DNA from: Celeribacter sp. PS-C1
GTDB lineage: Bacteria > Pseudomonadota > Alphaproteobacteria > Rhodobacterales > Rhodobacteraceae
Assembly (NCBI RefSeq): GCF_019429625.1
Contig: NZ_JAHXRW010000009.1
Span: 62,001 to 126,000 of the forward strand
Direction: 5' to 3'
Length of the DNA: 64,000 nt
A model generated the notes under the pieces. The model saw only the letters and a list, made by a program, of their open reading frames with translations, was not told where the DNA came from and made no database searches. The translations under genes were made by a program, and so were the position numbers. Shown piece after piece: positions 1 to 7,731 of the stretch. Position 1 is the first letter of the stretch, and every line of letters begins with the position of its first letter.

Positions 1-432
1 GCTAAGGCCGCGACCCATCACATCCCGCACGCCACCTACACAAGCCCCGAACTGGCGCAGGTCGGTTTGACGGAGGCACAGGCGCGCGAGACCTACCAAG
101 ACAAGCTGGAAATCGTCCGCGCAGACGTGTCCGGCAATGATCGCGCGATTGCGACTGGGCGGTCTGGCCCCGGCTTTATCAAACTCATGGTGGTCAAATC
201 CCGCCCGGTCGGCGTCACCATCGTGGGCCCCGACGCGGGCGAATTGATCGCCTTTTGGTCGCTTGTGCTGTCGCTCAAATTGAAGATGAGCAAAATCGCG
301 GGGATGGTCGCGCCATATCCCACATTGGCCGAACTTAACAAACGCGCTGTGAGTGCCTATTTTACCCCGAGGCTGTTCGACAGTCCCAAGGTTAAGACGA
401 TCGTTAAGATAATTCAGAGACTTGTGCCCTAA
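1..432 (+). CDS. Pyridine nucleotide-disulfide oxidoreductase, C-terminal part
   Basis: This is the 3' end of a gene that begins before the window. The reading frame is open from base 1 and stops at 430-432. The visible ~143 residues form the dimerisation domain of the FAD-dependent dihydrolipoamide dehydrogenase / mercuric reductase / glutathione reductase superfamily. The TYTSPELAQVGLTE segment is the usual domain entry, and APYPTLAE occupies the place of the C-terminal His-Glu region, with Tyr-Pro instead of the His-Pro of true Lpd. That makes a MerA-like or YkgC-like oxidoreductase more likely than a pyruvate-dehydrogenase E3. The substrate cannot be told, because the redox Cys pair lies outside the window. 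Confidence 0.85.
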   Translation, partial: AKAATHHIPHATYTSPELAQVGLTEAQARETYQDKLEIVRADVSGNDRAIATGRSGPGFIKLMVVKSRPVGVTIVGPDAGELIAFWSLVLSLKLKMSKIAGMVAPYPTLAELNKRAVSAYFTPRLFDSPKVKTIVKIIQRLVP

Positions 433-461
433 GGGGCGGCCCAGTGCGGCGAAGAGGAGCC

Positions 462-1901
462 ATGACGTTACCGCGTTTCATCAACACCCTGTCCGGGCGC
501 TTCCTGATCCTGACGGTCATTTTCGTGATGGCCGCCGAAGTCATGATTTTCATGCCTTCTGTCGCGCGTTTTCGCGAGGACTTTCTCCTGTCCCGTCTGG
601 AACGCGCCCAGATTGCCTCGCTGGCGCTCTTGGCCAATGACAGTCTTGATATGGATCTCGAAGACGAGCTTTTGGCGAATGCGGGTGTCTACAACGTTGT
701 GTTGCGTCGTAACGAGATTCGCCAGCTTGTGCTCTCCTCTCCGATACCCGATCAGGTCCACGCCACGTACGATCTGCGCAATGCCAACGCGTTTGAGTTG
801 ATCCGGGACGCCATGGTGACGCTTTTCGATCCCGAGGAGCGTGTGATCCGGGTGATCGGCGATCCGGTCAAACAGGCCGGTCTGTTGATCGAAGTCACCC
901 TGCCTACGGCGCCTCTGCGTATGGCAATGCTCGATTATGGTTTCCGCATTCTGTTGCTGTCGGCGGTGATCTCTTTCATCACGGCGTTTCTGTTGTTCCT
1001 CGCGGTGCGTGCGCTTTTGGTGCGGCCGATCAAACGTGTGGTGGGCGCAATGACGTCTTACACGCAAGCGCCCGAAGACGCCCGCCGCATCATCACGCCC
1101 TCGGCCAAGGTCGCAGAACTGCGCGAAGCCGAAGTGGCGCTCAAAGTCATGGAAACCGAACTCACGGCCTCCCTGCGCCAAAAGGAACGTCTTGCCCAGC
1201 TTGGCGGCGCGGTTGCCAAAGTCTCGCACGATCTGCGCAACATCCTGACCACGGCGCAGCTTTTCACCGACCGGCTGGAAATGTCCCAAGATCCCGCCGT
1301 GACCCGCTCCGCGCCAAAGCTTGTCAATTCGATCCAGCGCGCGGTCAATCTTTGTGAAACCACGCTGGCTTTTGGCAAGGCCGAAGAGCCCGCCCCGACG
1401 CTCACCGGCGTGCGGCTGGCCGAGCTGGTCGGCGAGGTCATAGAGGGCGAGCGACTTTCCATCGGCGATTTCGATCTGTCCTTCTCCGAAGACATCCCCG
1501 CCACCATGGTTGTGCGCGCCGATCCCGAACAAATGCACCGCGTGCTGTCCAATCTGGTGCGCAACGCCCGTCAGGCGATCATGGCGACCGGCACCTGTGG
1601 CGAGATTTCCGTCTCGGGGCGCGAGGATGAGGACGAATGGGTGCTTTCCGTGATCGACACCGGGCCGGGTCTGCCGCCGCGCGCGCGTGAATACCTGTTC
1701 CAGCCGTTCCAAGGCGGCACGCGCAAAGGCGGCTTCGGTCTTGGCCTTGCGATTTCTGCCGAATTGGTGCGCGGGCATGGTGGTCAGCTCTTGCTGGAGC
1801 GCTCCGACGAAACCGGAACGGCCTTCGCCATCCATCTGCCAAAGGGCTATTCCGTGCGTGGCGCCTCTGTGGCGGACAAGGAGGAACTGCGCGCGCATTG
1901 A
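462..1901 (+). CDS. Membrane-bound sensor histidine kinase
   Basis: The protein has 479 residues. ATG at 462 is chosen over an in-frame GTG at 444 because GAGGAG lies just before it. Residues ~13-35 and ~160-185 are membrane segments enclosing a ~125-residue periplasmic sensor domain. A HAMP-like linker follows, then a HisKA segment with phospho-accepting His256 in KVSHDLRN. The ATPase domain has an N box (VLSNLVRNAR, Asn364 and Asn368), a G1 box (DTGPG, 399-403) and a G2 box (GGFGLGLA, 423-430). No response regulator gene is adjacent, so it is an orphan kinase within this window. It starts 30 bases after the oxidoreductase and may be cotranscribed with it. The signal cannot be inferred. Confidence 0.93.
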   Translation: MTLPRFINTLSGRFLILTVIFVMAAEVMIFMPSVARFREDFLLSRLERAQIASLALLANDSLDMDLEDELLANAGVYNVVLRRNEIRQLVLSSPIPDQVHATYDLRNANAFELIRDAMVTLFDPEERVIRVIGDPVKQAGLLIEVTLPTAPLRMAMLDYGFRILLLSAVISFITAFLLFLAVRALLVRPIKRVVGAMTSYTQAPEDARRIITPSAKVAELREAEVALKVMETELTASLRQKERLAQLGGAVAKVSHDLRNILTTAQLFTDRLEMSQDPAVTRSAPKLVNSIQRAVNLCETTLAFGKAEEPAPTLTGVRLAELVGEVIEGERLSIGDFDLSFSEDIPATMVVRADPEQMHRVLSNLVRNARQAIMATGTCGEISVSGREDEDEWVLSVIDTGPGLPPRAREYLFQPFQGGTRKGGFGLGLAISAELVRGHGGQLLLERSDETGTAFAIHLPKGYSVRGASVADKEELRAH

Positions 1902-1951
1902 GCGGTGAAGAAATTTAAATGATGTTTTTTCATTTTTCTGACAAATGCCTC

Positions 1952-1980
1952 TTGCACCCCTCCGAGCTTATATGTATTCC
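1952..1980 (+). promoter_or_regulatory. Possible tRNA-Arg promoter
   Basis: TTGCAC at 1952-1957 is followed after 17 bases by TATTCC at 1975-1980. Initiation would fall about 5 bases before the tRNA. The -35 match is good and the -10 match poor, so this is only a position-based suggestion. Confidence 0.3.
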
Positions 1981-1991
1981 CCGCCTCCAGT

Positions 1992-2068
1992 GGACCGATA
2001 GCTCAGCTGGATAGAGTACTTGACTACGAATCAAGGGGTCGGGGGTTCGAATCCTCCTCGGTCCGCCA
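1992..2068 (+). tRNA. tRNA-Arg (anticodon ACG)
   Basis: A full 77-base cloverleaf can be read. The acceptor stem GGACCGA pairs with TCGGTCC, followed by G as discriminator and an encoded CCA (2066-2068). The anticodon stem CTTGA/TCAAG (2019-2023 and 2031-2035) encloses the loop CTACGAA with ACG at 2026-2028. The T arm carries GGTTCGAATCC. ACG is expected to be edited to ICG by TadA and to read CGU, CGC and CGA. It stands alone, with no neighbouring tRNA or sign of an integrated element at its 3' end. Confidence 0.98.
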
Positions 2069-2232
2069 CTACCCTCCTTTAAGATGCTGCATCGAAACGA
2101 CCTGCTCGTCAGGTCGGTCATGCGGCCTTCTGTTTCGGCCAAACGTTGATGGTGTGCACCCTTCCGGGGTGCCATCGCGGGACGTGCCTTCTCAAACCTC
2201 CATCCGCGGCCCTCAGGATGCTCTCACAACAT

Positions 2233-2273
2233 GAAAAAGCCCCAAGCTCTGTCAAGAAAGACAAAGCTTGAGG
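2233..2273 (-). terminator. Intrinsic terminator of the amidase gene
   Basis: Bases 2240-2253 and 2260-2273 form a 14-base stem around the loop AAGAAA. Read on the minus strand the two imperfect positions become G-U pairs, and the stem is followed by a CTTTTTC tract (2233-2238). It lies 38 bases after the amidase stop codon. The remaining sequence from 2069 to 2232, between the tRNA and this hairpin, shows no gene or clear signal. Confidence 0.75.
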
Positions 2274-2310
2274 CCGTTTCGAGTGCTGAGAATCTGATCG
2301 CAATCAGCGA

Positions 2311-3855
2311 TCACACCGCAGGTTTGCGGTGCCTGGTGTTTTGTTCGTAGGCGTAAGCGCATTGGATCAAAAGCGCCTCAGACCATTGCTTTCCAAGGAA
2401 TATAAGCTCGAATGGGGCGCCGGAGGCGTAATAACCTGCCGGGACTGTCACGCCGGGAATGCCCGCGATGTTGAGTTCCCCAACCGTGGTCTCCAGGATG
2501 GCATCGCCGGAGTGCAGCCCCGGCAACTCCTGAAGCATTTGCGGATAGACAAGCCCGTCGAGGTTATGCCGCGCAAACACCTCGTCCAGAAGTGTAAGGT
2601 AGGCGGCTTTCAATGCGGTGAATTCCGGTAGCGCGGGTGGCGTTTCCGGTGATTTGATCGCTTCGCAGAAGTCTTTCAGTTCGTAGAGGTAGCCAAGGAT
2701 CGCGCCTTTTTCGAACGGGTTTTCCGACGCGGTGGCGGCGACAAACTCGTCCCAAGTTTTCAGAGCTGCATCCGGGCCAAGGCGGCGCAGATACATCGTC
2801 ATGTCATATGCGATGGATTCGAGGCCGCGCCCGTCAAAGAACGGCGTGCCCGGCGTGACTTGGCGCAGGCTGGAAAACTCCGTGCCGGCAAAAGGATCCT
2901 CTACCAGAATGGCACCTGCGGCTTCCAATTCCGATTTGGCGCGAGCGTAGAGATCCGCTGCTTCGTCAGACAGCTGATCCGGACGCCAGCCCGGGCCATA
3001 TAGGCCGAGACGTTTGCCTTTTAGTCCGTCTTTCGACAGGTCGTCCGCGTAGCTCGTCGGGATTTTCCCGACAGAGGCCAGCGTCTTGGGGTCTTCGGTG
3101 GTAAAGCCTGCGAGGGCGTCAAGGCACAGCGCGGCGTCTTCGACGGTGCGGGCAATCGGGCCGACGACATCGCGGTTGCCGGACAGGGGAACGACACCGG
3201 CATTTGGCACGAGGCCGATGGTCGGTTTGATGCCCACAAGCCCCTGCGCGGAGGCCGGGTTCTGGATCGATCCGCCGGTTTCTTCGGCCAGGCCGACGAC
3301 GGCCATATGGGTCGCGACTGCGGCCGCAGTCCCCGCGCTCGACCCGCCGGGGGCGCGGTCTTCGATGGCGGGGTTGATGGTCGGGCCAGCCCAGCTGTCA
3401 TTGGCGTGGGTGCCGGTCCAGCTTAGGATCGGCACATTGGTTTTGCCGAGAATGACCGCGTCCGCCGCGCGCATTCGGGCTACGACCGGGCTGTCACGCT
3501 CGGGCATGAGATCGACGCCGCCCGACGCGGCATGAAGCAACCGCCACCCGGCGGTCGAGGGAAAGCCCTTCATGTCCATCGGATCTTTGACGACGACGGG
3601 CACACCGGCCAGAGGGCCAAGCGCTTCTCCCGCGGCGCGGCGGCGGTCGATATCTCTGGCGGTGTCGAGCGCCGCGTCGTTTTCAAAGATCACCGCATTG
3701 TATTTTCCATTCACCGCTTTCATCTGCGCGATTGCGGCTTTGGTCAGGGCTTCAGCGCTGTAGTGGCCGCTTTCGAGGCCTTTTTGAATGTCGCGAATCG
3801 TCAGCTCGCCCAGCGCCTCAGCGGTCAGATCGAGTGTCTCTTTGGTCGTCGTCAT
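2311..3855 (-). CDS. Amidase-signature family amidohydrolase
   Basis: This is a 514-residue serine amidohydrolase of the amidase-signature family, which cleaves carboxamides to acid and ammonia. The Ser-cisSer-Lys triad is visible: Lys90 in VVVKDPMD, Ser172 in the GGSSAG loop and Ser196 in ETGGSIQNPAS, with the usual 24-residue spacing between the two serines. The start at 3855 has GAAAGGA upstream; an in-frame ATG at 3954 lacks a ribosome site. No signal peptide is present, so it acts in the cytoplasm. It is transcribed divergently from the amide-sensing amiC-amiR-urt module, which suggests that it hydrolyses an imported amide. It is not related to the nitrilase-type aliphatic amidase AmiE of Pseudomonas. 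The substrate is inferred from context only. Confidence 0.93.
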   Translation of the reverse strand: MTTTKETLDLTAEALGELTIRDIQKGLESGHYSAEALTKAAIAQMKAVNGKYNAVIFENDAALDTARDIDRRRAAGEALGPLAGVPVVVKDPMDMKGFPSTAGWRLLHAASGGVDLMPERDSPVVARMRAADAVILGKTNVPILSWTGTHANDSWAGPTINPAIEDRAPGGSSAGTAAAVATHMAVVGLAEETGGSIQNPASAQGLVGIKPTIGLVPNAGVVPLSGNRDVVGPIARTVEDAALCLDALAGFTTEDPKTLASVGKIPTSYADDLSKDGLKGKRLGLYGPGWRPDQLSDEAADLYARAKSELEAAGAILVEDPFAGTEFSSLRQVTPGTPFFDGRGLESIAYDMTMYLRRLGPDAALKTWDEFVAATASENPFEKGAILGYLYELKDFCEAIKSPETPPALPEFTALKAAYLTLLDEVFARHNLDGLVYPQMLQELPGLHSGDAILETTVGELNIAGIPGVTVPAGYYASGAPFELIFLGKQWSEALLIQCAYAYEQNTRHRKPAV

Positions 3856-4211
3856 AACGGTCCTTTCCCGGCGCCAGACACAGCGCCGCCATGGCCCGGC
3901 CACAAGGGGCCGGACAGCATAAATACGAGAGATCGTCATGCGACATGCCAGCAACCGTGCAGGTCACCCAACGGGGTCGAACGACAATCGAAGTGAGAGG
4001 GTCTGACGGCGTTGTCAGTATGAGGAAATCATTCGAGAAAGATGATTTCCCTTTAAGACCAAGGGTCTGAATGGGGTCCGGTGGCCTGACGCGATGGGGC
4101 AGGGGACCGGCTATGCTTCTGATCCTGATCGCTCGCGGCGTTCTGGTCAAGCGCGAAAATTGTCCTGTCTGGCTGGGCGTCTCTCGCCACGAGGCTTCTG
4201 AAAATCGCCGT

Positions 4212-4234
4212 TTGACATTCGATCTGAATTCGAA
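4212..4234 (+). promoter_or_regulatory. -35-like box with overlapping dyad upstream of amiC
   Basis: TTGACA at 4212-4217 is a perfect -35 match. Directly after it comes the inverted repeat TTCGA-N7-TCGAA (4218-4222 and 4230-4234), placed where a regulator could act between -35 and -10. No good -10 hexamer follows at 16-18 bases (TTGTCT at 4235 is poor), so the promoter call is tentative. Confidence 0.35.
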
Positions 4235-4263
4235 TTGTCTTAAACTATTCAACCTTGAGCAGG

Positions 4264-4315
4264 GCGGCTCTCTTTCCAGAACGTGTTTCTGGATAGGGCC
4301 GCTTTTTGTTTTTTG
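4264..4315 (+). terminator. Leader terminator (attenuator) ahead of amiC
   Basis: GCGGCTCT (4264-4271) pairs with AGGGCCGC (4295-4302). An upper stem TCCAGAA/TTCTGGA (4275-4281 and 4287-4293) carries a 5-base loop. The hairpin is followed by TTTTTGTTTTTTG. It ends 17 bases before the amiC start, with no gene before it on this strand back to the tRNA, so it can only act as an attenuator. The AmiR antiterminator encoded two genes downstream is the obvious candidate to relieve it, giving autoregulation. That link is inferred. Confidence 0.8.
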
Positions 4316-4332
4316 TGGGGGTCAATTTGACG

Positions 4333-5484
4333 ATGGAAAATGTCTGGCCGATTGGCGTCGTGATGTCGGAAACGGGCGTCACGGGAACGGTCGAGAAAAC
4401 GCAGGTCACGGCTGTGAAGCTGGCGGTCGATGAGGTCAACGCGGAGGGCGGTGTCCTCGGCAAACCTCTTTTGCCGGTGTTCCGGGACCCGGCCTCGACG
4501 CCGCGCAACTACCGTGACATGACCCATGAATTGTGCCGAGACCACGGCGTGCGGGTGATCTTCGGCGGGCATATGTCCAGTACGCGCAAGGCCATGCTGC
4601 CGATGGTCGAATCCCAGAACGCGTTGATGTTCTACCCGACGCTCTATGAGGGGTTCGAGTATTCGCGCCATTGCATCTACACCGGGGCTGCGCCCAACCA
4701 GAACTCTGTGCCGCTGGTCGATTACCTGATCGAAGCCTTCGGCAAACGCATCTTTCTGGTCGGGTCGGATTACGTCTACCCCTACGAATCCAACCGCATC
4801 GTCGCGGATCTGTTTCGCTCGAAAGGTGGGCGGGTTCTCGACGAGATTTTCGTGCCGCTCGATCTGCGCGACGAGGACATCAAACCGATCCTCAATCGGA
4901 TTTACGAGATGCAGCCCGACATGATTTATTCGACCATCGTGGGCGATGGCATCGTCAAATTCTATGAGGCTTTCAAAGCGGCGGGGTTTGACCCGGAAAC
5001 CATGCCCATTGCATCGCAATCCACCTCCGAAGTGGATGTCATGCGCATGAAACCCGGTACCGCAGAGGGGCATATCATCGCCGCGCCCTTCTTTGACAGC
5101 TTGCAGGTGCCTTCCGCCTTGGGGTTCATCAAGGCGTTTCACGAGGTCTCTGGCGGGCTGCCCGCAACCGCCCCCGCAGAAGCAGCTTATTACTCGGTCC
5201 ATCTCTTTGCCAAAGCCTTGGCTCTGGCCGGGGAGGATCACATCGACCGGCTTTTGCCCGCGCTCTACGAGGTCGAAGTCGACGCCCCTCAAGGCCCAGT
5301 GCGGATTGATCGTTTGACCAACCATACACATCTCTGGCCACGCGTTGCACGCATTCGGGAAGATAGCCCGTACCAAATCGTCAATAGTCCGTCGCGCCGT
5401 GTCGCGCCCGATCCCTACCTCGTCAATGTGATTGGCTCGTCAGATGACGAAGTGGCCGATCTGATGTCTCTGGTCGGAAATTAA
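4333..5484 (+). CDS. amiC: AmiC-like cytosolic amide sensor
   Basis: The 383-residue protein has the type I periplasmic-binding-protein fold, with PIGVVMSETGVTGTVEKTQV at the start of lobe 1, but it has no signal peptide, so it stays in the cytoplasm. It shares many motifs with the exported binding protein at 6398, for example YPTLYEGFEYS against YQTHYEGFECS and GSDYVYPYE against GSNYVYPRE. In Pseudomonas, AmiC holds the antiterminator AmiR inactive until an amide binds. The gene directly upstream of an AmiR-type protein fits that pair. Start 4333 is used because the longer frame begins inside the leader terminator. GGGGG at 4317-4321 is a distant ribosome site, so translation may be weak. 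The exact ligand is unknown. Confidence 0.88.
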   Translation: MENVWPIGVVMSETGVTGTVEKTQVTAVKLAVDEVNAEGGVLGKPLLPVFRDPASTPRNYRDMTHELCRDHGVRVIFGGHMSSTRKAMLPMVESQNALMFYPTLYEGFEYSRHCIYTGAAPNQNSVPLVDYLIEAFGKRIFLVGSDYVYPYESNRIVADLFRSKGGRVLDEIFVPLDLRDEDIKPILNRIYEMQPDMIYSTIVGDGIVKFYEAFKAAGFDPETMPIASQSTSEVDVMRMKPGTAEGHIIAAPFFDSLQVPSALGFIKAFHEVSGGLPATAPAEAAYYSVHLFAKALALAGEDHIDRLLPALYEVEVDAPQGPVRIDRLTNHTHLWPRVARIREDSPYQIVNSPSRRVAPDPYLVNVIGSSDDEVADLMSLVGN

Positions 5485-5494
5485 GGGGAAAACG

Positions 5495-6136
5495 ATGTCT
5501 TACGCTTTTCTCAAAGAGCTTCGTAATCTTTCGGTGGTTGTGCTGCACCCGATGGACGAAGAGGGGATCGCCCTCACGGATCACCTGCGCCGCATTGGGT
5601 GTTCGCCTCAACTGATCTGGCCGGTGCCCGATAAATTGCCCGCGCGCACTGATATTCTGATCCTGTCCATCGAAGGGCATGAGCACAAAGAGCTGCGCAA
5701 TTTTGTGCGCTCGATCCCGAACCCGAGCCCGACCATTCTGGCGATTGTCAGCTATGAAAACCCGGCGACCTTGCAACTGGTTTTGGAAAGCGGCGCGATG
5801 GCGGTTCTGGGGCGTCCGATCAAACCTTTCGGGCTTTTGGCCAACCTCGCGATTGCCCGCAATGCGTGGAAGCGAACCCAGGATCTCGCCCGCGATGCCC
5901 GCCGCTACAAACGGAAGGTAAAGGGCGATCAGCTCGTTCTTCGGGCGAAATCGATTCTGATGGCGGAGCTCAAACTGCGCGAAGACGAGGCTCATCGCGA
6001 GTTGCGCGCGCGGGCCATGCGGCAACGTGTGGCCATCGAAGTGCTCGCCAAGGAATTCGTCGAGGCCTATGACGCGCGGGAAGCCGGAAAAGCCGCCAAA
6101 AGCGATGAAAATATCAGCAAACGGCGAACAGAATAG
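5495..6136 (+). CDS. amiR: AmiR-like ANTAR-domain antiterminator
   Basis: The protein has 213 residues. Residues ~11-120 form a response-regulator-like fold in which the phosphorylation site is lost: Ser58 stands where Asp is expected in DILILS. A coiled-coil linker follows (~125-150), then a C-terminal ANTAR three-helix domain (~150-192, AKSILMAEL to RQRVAIEVLAKEF). ANTAR proteins bind paired hairpins in leader RNA and prevent termination. Being unphosphorylatable and next to amiC is exactly the AmiR arrangement, where control comes from AmiC binding. AAGGGGA lies 6 bases before ATG 5495, and amiC ends 10 bases upstream. Predicted targets are the leaders at 6182-6287 and possibly 4264-4315. 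Confidence 0.9.
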   Translation: MSYAFLKELRNLSVVVLHPMDEEGIALTDHLRRIGCSPQLIWPVPDKLPARTDILILSIEGHEHKELRNFVRSIPNPSPTILAIVSYENPATLQLVLESGAMAVLGRPIKPFGLLANLAIARNAWKRTQDLARDARRYKRKVKGDQLVLRAKSILMAELKLREDEAHRELRARAMRQRVAIEVLAKEFVEAYDAREAGKAAKSDENISKRRTE

Positions 6137-6181
6137 CACTTGTCAGTGCGTTAAACCTCGCGCTAGTCTCTCCTCACATAA

Positions 6182-6230
6182 GGGAAGATCCCCAGATTTC
6201 TGGCCATCTCCCTGATCGGTTTACTCCGAT
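6182..6230 (+). promoter_or_regulatory. Candidate ANTAR-target double hairpin
   Basis: Two successive hairpins stand just before the leader terminator. The first pairs GGGA with TCCC, GAT with ATC and CCAG with CTGG (6182-6212). The second pairs ATCGG with CCGAT around a six-base loop TTTACT (6215-6230). Two hairpins before a terminator is the known layout of ANTAR antiterminator targets. The loops do not clearly show the conserved A and G reported for the NasR/EutV class, so the assignment rests on layout and context. A further small hairpin GCACT/AGTGC lies at 6136-6149. Confidence 0.5.
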
Positions 6231-6240
6231 AGACCCATAG

Positions 6241-6287
6241 GCAAAGACGCCCGTTTTGATCCCTCTCGGATCATGCGGGCGTTTTGC
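6241..6287 (+). terminator. Leader terminator ahead of the urt-type operon
   Basis: ACGCCCG (6247-6253) pairs with CGGGCGT (6276-6282), and an upper stem TGATCC/GGATCA (6257-6262 and 6268-6273) closes a five-base loop. GTTTTGC follows. It lies between amiR and the binding-protein gene, with ~110 bases of untranslated leader after it. It would block the transporter genes unless antiterminated. The remaining leader (6288-6397) shows nothing else I can name. Confidence 0.8.
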
Positions 6288-6397
6288 ATTCGACAATGTC
6301 GTCGACGCATTTTTTTCATTTGTAACAAAGGCTTGTTGTGTCTGGGGTGAAGGCTCCAGCGGGCTGAATGTTGCATCCGTCAACAGGGAAAACAAAC

Positions 6398-7645
6398 ATG
6401 AATATGAAACGTCGTCAGTTCCTCTCCACCGCCGCGCTGGCCACCGGGACGCTCGCCATGCCGGGCTATCTGCGCAGCGCATTCGCCGAAGGAGACGCGA
6501 TCAAGGTCGGGGCGCTGTATTCGCAGACCGGCGGGCTTTCGGTGGTCGAAAAGATGCTCGCCTCCGCCGTGCAAATGGCCGCCTCAGAAATCAATGCTGC
6601 CGGTGGCGTGATGGGCCGTCCGATCGAAGTGGTGACTGAAGACGGCGCCTCCGATCCGAAAACCTTTGCCGAAAAGGCGCAGAAGCTGGTGATCAAGGAT
6701 CGCGTTTCCACCGTCTTCGGCTGTCACACTTCCGCCTCGCGCAAAGCCGTGCTGCCGATCTTTGAACGCCGCGATGCGATGCTGTTTTATCAAACCCACT
6801 ACGAGGGCTTCGAATGCTCCCCGAACGTGGTATATTCCGGTGCTGTGCCGAACCAGCAGCTCGGCAATTACATCCCCTGGATCATCGAGAAACTCGGCAA
6901 GAAGAAATTCTTCATCGTCGGCTCGAACTACGTCTATCCGCGCGAGATGGCGAAAGTGTCCAAAGGTCTCATTGAGGCGGGCGGTGCCGAATGGGTGGCC
7001 GACGAATATCTCGAACTGGGCCACTCCGAATGGGCTGTCATGGTCAACAAGATCAAGGAATCGGGCGCCGATGTCGTGCTGTCGAATGTCGTGGGCGACT
7101 CGATCATTTCCTTCTACCGCGAGTTCATCAACCAGGGTCTGAGCCACGAAGAGATCCCGATCTGTGCGACCGTGACCTCCGAGATCGAGATCGCCGCAAT
7201 GGGTGCAGAATATGCGGCAGGCTCTTACACCTCTTTCCCCTACTTCATGTCGCTCGACACCGAGGCCAACAAAAGCTTCATCGAACGCTATCGCGCCTTT
7301 GTGGGCGATCCGGCCGCGACCACCTATCACTCGCTCGAAGCCGCATATTTTCAGGTCTTCCTGTGGAAACAGGCCATCGAGGCGTCGCAGGACACCACCG
7401 CCGAAGCGATCCGCGAAGGTGTGCGCGGCCAGACCTATGCCGCTCCTGGCGGCGATGTGAAAATCGACGAAGACAACCTGCACTGCTGGCTCACGCCGCG
7501 CATCGGGCAATGGACTGCAGACGGTCAGTCGCAAATCGTCGATGAGTATCCCGAGCCGATCAAGCCGTTGCCTTACGCCGCCTATGGTGAAGCGGCAGAC
7601 AACCTGTTCTGCACGGCGCAGGGCCTCGACAGCTCTAAGCTGTAA
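6398..7645 (+). CDS. urtA: Amide/urea ABC importer, substrate-binding protein
   Basis: The 415-residue protein is a branched-chain-amino-acid-type binding protein of the UrtA/FmdD group. The signal sequence carries a twin-arginine motif (KRRQFLS), so it is probably Tat-exported to the periplasm. IKVGALYSQTGG opens lobe 1. Start 6398 is preferred to the longer frame at 6368, since AGGGA precedes it and the signal peptide then starts correctly. It heads the operon with urtB to urtE and is the exported paralogue of the AmiC sensor. The family imports urea and short-chain amides. Given the amiC-amiR control and the nearby amidase, amides are at least as likely as urea. Confidence 0.9.
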   Translation: MNMKRRQFLSTAALATGTLAMPGYLRSAFAEGDAIKVGALYSQTGGLSVVEKMLASAVQMAASEINAAGGVMGRPIEVVTEDGASDPKTFAEKAQKLVIKDRVSTVFGCHTSASRKAVLPIFERRDAMLFYQTHYEGFECSPNVVYSGAVPNQQLGNYIPWIIEKLGKKKFFIVGSNYVYPREMAKVSKGLIEAGGAEWVADEYLELGHSEWAVMVNKIKESGADVVLSNVVGDSIISFYREFINQGLSHEEIPICATVTSEIEIAAMGAEYAAGSYTSFPYFMSLDTEANKSFIERYRAFVGDPAATTYHSLEAAYFQVFLWKQAIEASQDTTAEAIREGVRGQTYAAPGGDVKIDEDNLHCWLTPRIGQWTADGQSQIVDEYPEPIKPLPYAAYGEAADNLFCTAQGLDSSKL

Positions 7646-7667
7646 GGCTCAAAACCTGTTCCCCTGT

Positions 7668-7691
7668 CCCGCGGGCGTCCGCGTCCGCGGG
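7668..7691 (+). other. Intercistronic hairpin after the binding-protein gene
   Basis: CCCGCGG (7668-7674) pairs perfectly with CCGCGGG (7685-7691) around a 10-base loop. No T run follows, so this is not a full terminator. Such hairpins after binding-protein genes protect the upstream mRNA from decay and favour excess binding protein. That role is inferred. Confidence 0.6.
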
Positions 7692-7731
7692 ATGAAATGA
7701 GATAAGACATTTCGACAAGGAGACGCATGTC

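Larger units (their letters stand above)
3856..4332. promoter_or_regulatory. Divergent control region between amidase and amiC
   Basis: This 477-base stretch holds no convincing gene. It contains a perfect 9-base inverted repeat GGAAATCAT/ATGATTTCC (4024-4032 and 4042-4050), a small AGACC/GGTCT repeat (4056-4060 and 4064-4068), a short GGCG/CGCC hairpin (4176-4188), a -35-like TTGACA with an overlapping dyad (4212-4234) and a strong terminator directly before amiC (4264-4315). It must carry promoters for the amidase leftward and amiC rightward. I cannot place the start sites. Confidence 0.6.

Noticed and set aside
468-1898. Open frame of 476 codons antisense to the histidine kinase
   Set aside because: Antisense shadow with biased composition; the kinase motifs on the plus strand are complete.
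1993-2310. Possible attachment site for an integrated element at the tRNA 3' end
   Set aside because: No integrase, no repeat of the tRNA 3' end that I could find nearby, and the following genes look like normal core sequence.
4071-4433. Possible small gene of 120 codons overlapping the amiC leader
   Set aside because: It reads through a strong terminator and into amiC in another frame, and has no ribosome site or recognisable domain.
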